This document shows, one piece after another, positions 25,981 through 33,058 of a stretch of 33,058 bases of DNA. Positions within the stretch are counted from its first letter, which is position 1. Every line of letters starts with the position of its first letter. The stretch comes from Bacteroidota bacterium (GTDB taxonomy: Bacteria; Bacteroidota; Rhodothermia; Rhodothermales; JAHQVL01). The notes under the pieces were generated by a model. The model made no database searches. It was not told the origin of the DNA and saw nothing but the letters and a program-made list of their open reading frames with translations. The stretch covers positions 1 through 33,058 of the forward strand of contig JBCCIM010000053.1 of assembly GCA_039111535.1 (NCBI GenBank), written 5' to 3'. The position numbers were made by a program, and so were the translations under genes.

Positions 25981-28900
25981 ATGACTTTACTAGCCAACAT
26001 ATTAACCCGATACCGCGTCAGTTTGACGATGCTGTGTGTTGCCTTTTTAGTGGCAGCACACCCGGTAGATGCTAAAGCAGGCAGCGCTATCGAGCGCAAT
26101 GCCCTCGCTGAAGCCCGCATCGATCCGCCCGTTTCCAACGGCATCGATGATATCACCGTACTAGAAGATGCAGCCGCACAGGTGATCAACCTGTTCGATG
26201 TATTTGATGACGACGTTGATGCGGATGAAGACCTCGTCTTCTCGATAGAAGGCAACACGAACCCTACCCTGCTGAGCACCTCGATTGATGACGCAAGTGG
26301 CTTGCTGACCGTAACGATTACGGGTGATGTGTCGGGAACTGGGCTCATCACAGTTCGCGCTACTGACACGGGCCTAGAGTCAACCGATGTGCCGTTTAAC
26401 GTAACGGTTACGGCTGTAAACGATGCACCTTCTTTCAGTCTGGGTACGCCGCCAACAATCAACGAAGACGCCGGCGCGCAGACGGTAACCAATCTCGCAA
26501 CGGCCATCAGCCCAGGCCCCGCTGACGAAGCCGGCCAGGTTGTCACCTTTGCAGTCACCAACAATACCAACGCTGCCCTGTTTTCCGTGCAGCCGAGCGT
26601 ATCCAGTACAGGCACCCTAACTTACACGCCCGCAGCCAATGTTTCTGGCTCGGCCACCATCACCTTGCAGCTGAGTGATGATGGCGGTACGGCAAATGGC
26701 GGGGTAAATACCAGCCCAACCCAGACGTTTACCATCACCGTAAATGACGTCAATGACGCGCCGTCATTTACCAAAGGCGCCAACATCAATGTAGGGGAAG
26801 ACTCAGGCGCGTTTAGTCAGACCAACTGGGCCACAAACATCAGCGCAGGACCAAATGAAGAAGGCCAGATTCTGACCTTCAACCTCTCTCCTACCAATAC
26901 CAACCTGTTTGCCGTCCAGCCCGTCATTACAGCAGCGGGCACGCTTTCTTTCACGACGGCAACCAACGCTTCTGGAACGTCCACGGTCACTGTTTCCTTG
27001 TCGGACAACGGCGGTACAGCCAATGGTGGAGACGACGAGAGTCCGTCACAAACCTTTACCATTACTATCGACGGGCAGAACGATCCGCCGACAACGTCGG
27101 GCATCAGCGACCAGAACGAACTGGAAGACGCGAACAACCGGGTAATCAACCTCTTTTCTGCATTTGATGATGAAGAAGATGCAGACGCAGCGCTAACGTA
27201 CCAGGAACTGAGCAACTCGAACGCGGCCCTTTTCACGAGTACAACTGTTAACCAGGCAGCCGGCACGTACACGCTGGATTTTGCGCCGGATGCAAACGGC
27301 TCAGCCAACATCACTATCCGCGTAACAGATACACAGGGGTTGTTTGTTGATGAATCATTTACGGTGAACGTAACCGCTGTAAACGACGAGCCCTCCTTTA
27401 CCAAAGGCGCTGACCGCGTAGTTTCAGAAGACGCAGCCTTCCAGACTGACATCGGCTGGGCAACCAATATTTCCGCCGGCCCACTCAATGAGGCCACGCA
27501 AACACTGACCTTTGACGTATCCAACAATAATGCTGCGCTTTTCCAATCTGCCCCAAGCATTTCCAGCACGGGTACACTGACCTACCACCCTGCTCCTGGG
27601 GTCAGCGGCGTGGCAACGGTTACCGTCTCCCTGATGGATAACGGCGGTACAGCCAACGGCGGCGATAACGAAAGTCCGTCACAAACCTTTACCATCACCA
27701 TCAGCGGTGAAAACGACCAGCCTACAACATCAGGCATTGCCAATTTGCAGGTTGTAGAAGACGCTGTAAACACAACAATTGGCCTCTTCCCCTCGTTTGC
27801 AGATGAAGAGGACGCAGATACACAGCTAACTTACAGCGTCGTTGGCAATACCAACCCAGCCCTTTTTGGTACCATCCCGGCCATTGGTTCATCCGATGGT
27901 ATTCTAAATCTGCCGCTGGCGCAAGACGCGAGTGGCGTTGCTACGCTAACGGTACGCGCCACGGATAGCGGCGGCCTGTTTGTAGATGCGGCTTTTCAGG
28001 TCGAAGTGCTCTCGGTCAACGACGCACCTTCGTTTACCTCCGGTGGCAATGTGTCTGTACCGGAAGATTCGCCGGCATACAGCGCGCCATGGGCAACCAA
28101 TATCTCAGTTGGGCCGGCCAACGAGTCTATCCAGAGCGGTACGTTTAACCTTGTTGTAGATGACCCAACGCTGTTTGATGTAGTGCCTGTAGTTGGTCCA
28201 ACGGGTGTGCTCGACTTTACGCCCAAACCCAACACGTCGGGCGCAACAAGTGTGACCATCAGCCTGCAGGATAACGGCGGCACCGCAAACGGTGGCATTG
28301 ATACAAGCCCGGAAATCACATTTCAAATCAACATAGAAGGCGAAAATGACGCACCGGTGGCCGTTGATGATGCCTACACCGTCCTTGAAGGCGCATCCCT
28401 AACAGCATCACCCGGCGGCACACCACCCGGTGTACTCGACAACGACCTCGACGACGACGGAGACGTGTTAACGGCTTCGGTCATCCTCGAACCCAAACAT
28501 AGCAGCAGTTACTCCCTCCTGCCAAACGGTACACTGTTCTACGTACACGACGGCTCGGAGAATGTATCGGATTCACTCACCTATGTCGCGTTTGATGGCA
28601 CAACAAACTCCAACATTGCTACCATCTACCTGAACATCAAAGAAAGTAACGACCCGCCGGTGGCGAACAACATCAGCGACATTGTGGATATAGAAGATGG
28701 CGCGCTCCGGCTTGTAAACCTCTACGCCGCATTTGATGACCCAGATGATGCAGATGACGCCCTGACGTACACCGTTGAGAACATCAGCAACCCGGCGCTT
28801 TTTGCAGACCTGACCGTCAATACGGAAACCGGACAACTGGAAATCACTTATGCCCCCGATGCCAACGGGGCATCGAGCATTACAGTTCAGGCAACAGATC

Positions 28901-31900
28901 CGGGCGGCTTGACGGATCAGGCTTCATTCAATGTAACCCTGACACCGGTAAACGACGCGCCGTCTATGACGCCAGGTCCGGACATTACGCTGGATGAAGA
29001 TCCAGGCCCACAGTCTATTACCAACTGGGCAACGAACCTCGTAGCAGGCCCGCCAGATGAATCCACGCAAGTGGTTACGCCGAGCTTCTTCGTATCCAAT
29101 CCTGGCCTCTTCAGCGTCCAGCCGGCGCTTTCGATTAACGGCATCAATGGTACGCTTACGTTTACCCCTGCCGCACAGACTGACGGGCAATCCAGCGTTA
29201 CACTGACCCTGTCTGACAACGCCGGCGGCAACAACAGCGCCAGCTACGACTTCCTGATTACGATCCAGGGTGACAACGACAAGCCAACTTCTGTGACCAT
29301 CGAAGACATCACCGTTAACGAAGACGCCGAGACCGTCACGTTCAACCTGTTTGATATTTTTGATGATGTAGAAGATGCGGACAACGAACTGACCTATTCT
29401 TTGGAAGGGAATTTCAACAACGGCCTGTTTGAAGACCTTTCGATTGAGGGCACACCCAAGATCCTCACCATCAACTACGCAGCCAATGCATTTGGCGAAA
29501 CCACAGTAGGCATCCGGGCAACGGACACCGAGGGATTGTTTGCGCAGGAAGACGTGAAAATCACGATCAACCCCGTGAATGATGCGCCGGCTTTTGATGC
29601 AGGTCCCAACGTAACCATCGGCCAGAATTCGCCAGCATACGAAGCGCAGTGGGCCGAAAACATCAGCGCCGGCCCCGCCAACGAAAGTGGACAGGAGCTG
29701 TTTTTTGCCGTAACCATTACCAACGGCACAGAAGGCCTCTTTGCAGAACTGCCGGCCATCAGCGAAGATGGGGTGCTTACATTCACACCTGCGATCGGCG
29801 ACAACGTATTTGGCGATGCAGAATTGTCTGTTATCCTGGGCGACAACGGGGGTACCGACAATGGGGGTGTATCGCAGAGCATCGCAGAAACCTTCACCAT
29901 AAGCATCCGCCGGCTCAACACCGCACCCTCCGGCGTAGCGGATAACTACATTGTAGACCAGGGGCAATTGCTTTCTGTGGGCGCGGCCAACGGCGTTCTG
30001 GCAAACGACAGCGACCCGGAAAACGACAACCTTACAGTGCGGCTCATCACAGGACCGGCGAATGCATCATCCTTCACGCTTAATGGCGACGGTTCGTTTT
30101 CCTATCGCCACAACAACACACCCTCAACCAATGACGCGTTTACCTATGTAGCCAACGACGGCTTTGACGACTCAAACGAAACTACAGTAACGATATCGAT
30201 CCAACCGTCTGGTACCCTCTCGCTGGCCGCCCTTGAAGTACTGGAAGACGCAGATCCTTCGGTGATCAATGTGCGCTCAGCCCTTTCTCTGGCAGATGGG
30301 TACGAGTATATCATATCCAATGTATCCAACCCTGCCCTGTTTGCAGAAACGGCTATAGACACATTGGCCGGCATCCTCACGGTAACGTACGCGGCCAATG
30401 CCAACGGCGAGGCCAATATCAACATCACGGCTACAGCAGTTGAAGAAGGAGGCGACCCAATTGTAGCAACGCAGAAAATCACGATTCTGTCGGTAAACGA
30501 TGCGCCCATTGCAGTGGACGATATCACGGCAACAATCCAGAACCGCGCCGTGGAAATCGATGTGATTTCGAATGACGTAGACTTTGACAATGACAACCTG
30601 ACCATTTTCAGGATTACCAATCCGAATGCCGGCACCGTACAGGCGCTGCCCAACGGCAACCTGTTCTATCGCCCGGCAACCGACTTTACGGGGATTGCGA
30701 ATTTCAACTACTCGATCCGCGACGACAGCTCTGCTGCTGCAGAAGGCCTCGTAACCGTGACCGTTTTCTCTGGCCGGTTTGTGGTGGATGATCTTGGGTT
30801 TGCCACGGCGTCAGTCAGTGCTGCCTATAACATCAGCAACGCCGGTGAAGTCGTAGGCGCCTCACTGGGTACAGGCGGTGGCATCCAGGCCTTCTCTTCA
30901 ACGCAGGACTTACCCCTGGCTGTAAGCGAAGCCCTCGACGCAAACGATTTTGGTCAAATTGTAGGTGCCTCCACGTTTGACACCGGCCTGAATACGGGTC
31001 CGGTTTTCCAGGCCACATTGTGGGATACCTCCGGCGTGAACAACCTGGGCTCCCTCGATGGCCGGATCAGCAAGGCGTACAGCATCAACAATGCCGCGCA
31101 AATTGTGGGTATCTCGAGCAAGCCGGGTTCCGATCTATTCCGGGCCGTACAGTGGGACGGGATGGAAATTGCCGAACTGGAAGCCGGTGCAGAAGAGGAA
31201 AGCCAGGCATTCGACATCAATGAAGCCGGCGTAGTTGCAGGCTATGCCGGCGCTACGGCAGCCATCTGGCGCGACACCGAAATTGAAACCCGCCTGCTGG
31301 GTACGGCCGGCCGCGCCTACGCAATCAACGCCAGCGGCGAGACCGTGGGCAGCGTCGACGACGGCGCTATCAGAGCAGTTTTCTGGGATGATGACGGTTC
31401 TGCAGTGTCGCTCCAAATTGACGGCAGCACCTTTAGCGAGGCATACGGCATCAACAACTCAACCTGGGTGGTGGGTGCGTACTTGCCGGCCGGCACTGGT
31501 AAAACAGGCGCTGCACCAATTCGCAAAGCTGATGCGCTGCGTAGCAATGACGAAGCAGCCAAAACCAAAGGCAGCAATACCCTGCACGAAACGCAACAGG
31601 TCAACAACAACCTCCGCGCCTTCTTATGGCAGGGCGATACCGTGCTCGACCTTAACGATTTCATCGACGCCGCTTCTGGCTGGGTGTTGCTCGAAGCGCG
31701 CGCAATCAACAACGCTGCGCAGATTACGGGTATCGGTCTGTTCAACGGCGAGCGGCAAGCGTTCCTGCTCTCCCCCACGCTCAACAAAACCCCAACAGCC
31801 GCGATGGACCGCGTTGGCCTCATCCAGATCCAGCCGCTGGTGATTGATGTATTGGCAAACGACCACGACCTGGACGGCGACAGCCTCCGCGTGATGTCGG

Positions 31901-32334
31901 CTGAAGACGGAGATTATGGCCGCGTGGTGCTGAAAAAAGATAACACGCTCACGTACCATCCGGGGAAGTACTTCCCGGGTACAGACACCTTCACCTACAT
32001 CATCACCGACGACAACGGCGGTATGGCTGAAGGCCGGGTAGAAATCTACATGGATGAAAACGCCGCGCCTGAAGAACTGTCGCTCGACCAAAACTACCCA
32101 AACCCCTTCAACCCGCAGACCACCATTACCTACGGCCTCCCCGAACCCGGCCGCGTGAGCCTGGAAGTGTTTAACCTGATCGGCCAACGCGTTGCCGTAC
32201 TGGTAGACGGCATGTTGCAAGCCGGCAAACACCACGTGGTGTTTGACGCACAGGGGCTGCCGGGCGGCGTGTATGTGTACCGGTTAAAGACGAATGAGAC
32301 GAGCCTTAGCCGGCGGCTGATTTTGGTAAAATAG
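25981..32334 (+). CDS. Cadherin/Ig-like repeat and HAF-repeat protein with T9SS type A sorting domain
   Basis: A 2117-aa secreted protein. Signal peptide cleaved probably after VDA (residue 31). Residues 49-1598 hold fifteen Ig/cadherin-like modules of about 100-110 aa. Type A has '[17 protein letters not shown]'. Type B has 'APSFTKG..V.ED', 'WATNISAGP' and 'DNGGTANGG'. Type C is VCBS/Big_9-like with 'NDxDxDxD' calcium-type acidic motifs. Residues about 1599-1933 are HAF-family extracellular repeats. One more type C module (1937-2032) and a T9SS type A C-terminal sorting domain (about 2033-2117) follow. It is the only protein of the cluster with a T9SS signal, so it is expected to be exported and attached at the cell surface, stabilised by calcium. 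It starts 7 bp after the FN3 gene. The ligand or function is unknown. Confidence 0.93.
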   Translation: MTLLANILTRYRVSLTMLCVAFLVAAHPVDAKAGSAIERNALAEARIDPPVSNGIDDITVLEDAAAQVINLFDVFDDDVDADEDLVFSIEGNTNPTLLSTSIDDASGLLTVTITGDVSGTGLITVRATDTGLESTDVPFNVTVTAVNDAPSFSLGTPPTINEDAGAQTVTNLATAISPGPADEAGQVVTFAVTNNTNAALFSVQPSVSSTGTLTYTPAANVSGSATITLQLSDDGGTANGGVNTSPTQTFTITVNDVNDAPSFTKGANINVGEDSGAFSQTNWATNISAGPNEEGQILTFNLSPTNTNLFAVQPVITAAGTLSFTTATNASGTSTVTVSLSDNGGTANGGDDESPSQTFTITIDGQNDPPTTSGISDQNELEDANNRVINLFSAFDDEEDADAALTYQELSNSNAALFTSTTVNQAAGTYTLDFAPDANGSANITIRVTDTQGLFVDESFTVNVTAVNDEPSFTKGADRVVSEDAAFQTDIGWATNISAGPLNEATQTLTFDVSNNNAALFQSAPSISSTGTLTYHPAPGVSGVATVTVSLMDNGGTANGGDNESPSQTFTITISGENDQPTTSGIANLQVVEDAVNTTIGLFPSFADEEDADTQLTYSVVGNTNPALFGTIPAIGSSDGILNLPLAQDASGVATLTVRATDSGGLFVDAAFQVEVLSVNDAPSFTSGGNVSVPEDSPAYSAPWATNISVGPANESIQSGTFNLVVDDPTLFDVVPVVGPTGVLDFTPKPNTSGATSVTISLQDNGGTANGGIDTSPEITFQINIEGENDAPVAVDDAYTVLEGASLTASPGGTPPGVLDNDLDDDGDVLTASVILEPKHSSSYSLLPNGTLFYVHDGSENVSDSLTYVAFDGTTNSNIATIYLNIKESNDPPVANNISDIVDIEDGALRLVNLYAAFDDPDDADDALTYTVENISNPALFADLTVNTETGQLEITYAPDANGASSITVQATDPGGLTDQASFNVTLTPVNDAPSMTPGPDITLDEDPGPQSITNWATNLVAGPPDESTQVVTPSFFVSNPGLFSVQPALSINGINGTLTFTPAAQTDGQSSVTLTLSDNAGGNNSASYDFLITIQGDNDKPTSVTIEDITVNEDAETVTFNLFDIFDDVEDADNELTYSLEGNFNNGLFEDLSIEGTPKILTINYAANAFGETTVGIRATDTEGLFAQEDVKITINPVNDAPAFDAGPNVTIGQNSPAYEAQWAENISAGPANESGQELFFAVTITNGTEGLFAELPAISEDGVLTFTPAIGDNVFGDAELSVILGDNGGTDNGGVSQSIAETFTISIRRLNTAPSGVADNYIVDQGQLLSVGAANGVLANDSDPENDNLTVRLITGPANASSFTLNGDGSFSYRHNNTPSTNDAFTYVANDGFDDSNETTVTISIQPSGTLSLAALEVLEDADPSVINVRSALSLADGYEYIISNVSNPALFAETAIDTLAGILTVTYAANANGEANINITATAVEEGGDPIVATQKITILSVNDAPIAVDDITATIQNRAVEIDVISNDVDFDNDNLTIFRITNPNAGTVQALPNGNLFYRPATDFTGIANFNYSIRDDSSAAAEGLVTVTVFSGRFVVDDLGFATASVSAAYNISNAGEVVGASLGTGGGIQAFSSTQDLPLAVSEALDANDFGQIVGASTFDTGLNTGPVFQATLWDTSGVNNLGSLDGRISKAYSINNAAQIVGISSKPGSDLFRAVQWDGMEIAELEAGAEEESQAFDINEAGVVAGYAGATAAIWRDTEIETRLLGTAGRAYAINASGETVGSVDDGAIRAVFWDDDGSAVSLQIDGSTFSEAYGINNSTWVVGAYLPAGTGKTGAAPIRKADALRSNDEAAKTKGSNTLHETQQVNNNLRAFLWQGDTVLDLNDFIDAASGWVLLEARAINNAAQITGIGLFNGERQAFLLSPTLNKTPTAAMDRVGLIQIQPLVIDVLANDHDLDGDSLRVMSAEDGDYGRVVLKKDNTLTYHPGKYFPGTDTFTYIITDDNGGMAEGRVEIYMDENAAPEELSLDQNYPNPFNPQTTITYGLPEPGRVSLEVFNLIGQRVAVLVDGMLQAGKHHVVFDAQGLPGGVYVYRLKTNETSLSRRLILVK
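26125..30774 (+). repeat. Fifteen tandem Ig/cadherin-like modules of three types
   Basis: Module starts (bases), using the A/B/C types defined in the gene entry: A 26125, B 26428, B 26758, A 27085, B 27388, A 27718, B 28024, C 28351, A 28654, B 28957, A 29281, B 29584, C 29926, A 30208, C 30502. The order ABBABAB-C-ABAB-C-A-C shows an A+B pair of about 210 codons as the main duplication unit. A 23-bp identical stretch at 27040-27062 and 27673-27695, in neighbouring B modules, shows relatively recent duplication or conversion. Confidence 0.85.
30775..31780 (+). repeat. HAF-family extracellular repeats
   Basis: About six to seven copies of a roughly 40-60 aa unit with A-(Y/F)-x-I-N-x-x-G-x-(V/I)-V-G followed by A-x-x-W: for example [54 protein letters not shown] and [14 protein letters not shown], the last ending in [15 protein letters not shown]. 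This is the pattern of the 'probable extracellular repeat, HAF family'. A hydrophilic insert (residues about 1839-1878) interrupts one unit. Confidence 0.85.
32077..32331 (+). other. T9SS type A C-terminal sorting domain
   Basis: The last about 85 residues carry [19 protein letters not shown], then [35 protein letters not shown] and a basic end, RRLILVK. This is the FlgD-like sorting domain recognised by the type IX secretion machinery in Bacteroidota and Rhodothermota. It predicts export across the outer membrane and processing at the surface. Confidence 0.95.
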
Positions 32335-32416
32335 ATGCTCCATGCGCAAGGAATTGATGTCCGATCCTACGGGCACTGAAGGGGCTCTTTTAGGTGATAA
32401 TCTCTGTTGAGAGCGA

Positions 32417-32956
32417 ATGCTACAAGAAATCGAATCGTTACTCGCGAAAGCCCAACACTGGCACATATTTGTGCTTTTAACAGGATTATTTCTATTACCA
32501 AGATATACCTGGGTCGGCTCAGGGCATCCTGTTGTTGCAGCCGGCATGAGTGCGTTGTTCTTCGTGGCATTTTTGATGTGGCTTTGGGTAATCCTAAAGA
32601 CTTCCCATAAGATGCTTCCACCAGAAAACACACCTCCTTTACCACAATTAATGAAGCTTTTTTTGTTTGTCGGAGGCTGGGGCGTAGTCTCAACACTCAT
32701 GATTTCAGCAACGGATTCTGTTACAGGATTGATGCGTCTGCTAAACATTGCTTCATTTTCCTGCATCGTGTATCTGCTTGTTATCGTAGCCAAGAGCTAC
32801 GTAAGGACACAAAGCGATTCATCGATCACCTTCATGGACTATGCAGGCATCGCCGTACTGCTGTGGATTTTCCCTTTGGGCGTATGGCTGATCCAACCAG
32901 CAGTGAATAAAATGTATAGCGCTACCGGCTCAGATTCGGGTATTCAAGACGTATAG
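32417..32956 (+). CDS. Small multi-pass membrane protein of unknown function
   Basis: A 179-aa integral membrane protein with four to five hydrophobic segments, near residues 15-33, 38-61, 79-98, 107-128 and 141-160. The C-terminal helix reads LLWIFPLGVWLIQPAVNK. A similar W-(F)-P-(I/L)-G-(I/V)-W-x-I-Q-P-x-(I/V)-N pattern is, as I recall, common in small Bacteroidota membrane proteins of unknown role. There is no signal peptide and no catalytic motif. The ATG at 32417 lies 82 bp after the surface operon. No clear terminator separates them, so read-through is possible, but its function need not be linked. It is not recognised as any transporter or enzyme family. Confidence 0.78.
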   Translation: MLQEIESLLAKAQHWHIFVLLTGLFLLPRYTWVGSGHPVVAAGMSALFFVAFLMWLWVILKTSHKMLPPENTPPLPQLMKLFLFVGGWGVVSTLMISATDSVTGLMRLLNIASFSCIVYLLVIVAKSYVRTQSDSSITFMDYAGIAVLLWIFPLGVWLIQPAVNKMYSATGSDSGIQDV

Positions 32957-33019
32957 TAAGCTTTACGATTAGCATTTCAGGTTGGCATGTAGTTTAATTA
33001 CCAGCTAATGTTAGCTTAC
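32956..33019. repeat. Nested inverted repeat downstream of the small membrane protein gene
   Basis: GTAAGCT (32956-32962) pairs with AGCTTAC (33013-33019), and inside it ATTAGC (32968-32973) pairs with GCTAAT (33004-33009). The arms are separated by 5 and 3 unpaired bases and the central loop is 30 nt. It begins at the last base of the stop codon. No T tract follows, so it is not a classical terminator; it may stabilise the mRNA 3' end. The remaining bases to 33058 show nothing further. Confidence 0.4.
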
Positions 33020-33058
33020 AGGAATGCAATCGAAACAGGTCTTTTATGACACTCTACA

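Noticed and set aside
25800-26615. Antisense open frame of 271 codons spanning the junction of the FN3 and cadherin-like genes
   Set aside because: It overlaps two strongly supported genes on the other strand, and its composition mirrors their repeats.
27007-27700. CRISPR-like or insertion-type direct repeat
   Set aside because: The repeated DNA encodes the same protein module in frame; it is internal gene duplication, not a mobile element or array.
28924-29967. Long antisense open frame (347 codons) opposite the cadherin-like gene
   Set aside because: It lies wholly inside a clearly coding, repeat-rich gene. Its translation has irregular Cys/Arg-rich composition and no domain, as expected for a shadow frame.

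Overview
The window looks like part of a chromosome from a Gram-negative bacterium of the Bacteroidota/Rhodothermota group, probably Rhodothermales-like. The reasons are a type IX secretion (T9SS) type A C-terminal sorting domain with the NYPNPFNP signature, a DUF5687-type ABC membrane protein, very large secreted Ig/FN3 repeat proteins, weak Shine-Dalgarno signals and moderate GC. No rRNA, tRNA, CRISPR array, transposase or phage gene was seen.

Left part (1-9333): housekeeping-type genes in short transcription units. A DUF5687-like permease (cut by the window edge) overlaps its ABC ATPase. Converging on it is a minus-strand heme block, hemF > hemH > hemL. Divergent from hemF is a 96-residue gene that resembles the HK97 A-domain shell proteins called Family 4 encapsulins (tentative). 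It is followed by two short tandem repeats, one with four evenly spaced GGG tracts. A minus-strand operon then encodes a TM2-domain membrane protein, an MmcQ/YjbR protein and an RluA-type pseudouridine synthase. A small TPR-like gene closes this part.

Middle and right part (9334-32334): a 627-bp leader without genes, carrying several dyad symmetries, precedes one 22.4-kb co-directional cluster. In order it encodes a 608-aa putative outer-membrane beta-barrel, a 4021-aa giant secreted protein, a 696-aa FN3 protein whose ATG overlaps the giant's stop, and a 2117-aa cadherin/Ig-like plus HAF-repeat protein that ends in a T9SS sorting domain. Gaps are 33, -4 and 7 bp, so the four genes are most likely one operon for a cell-surface assembly. 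The function is unknown; adhesion, gliding or an extracellular scaffold are inferences. This is the best candidate for an undescribed system here.

Right end (32335-33058): a small multi-pass membrane protein of unknown function, then a nested inverted repeat.
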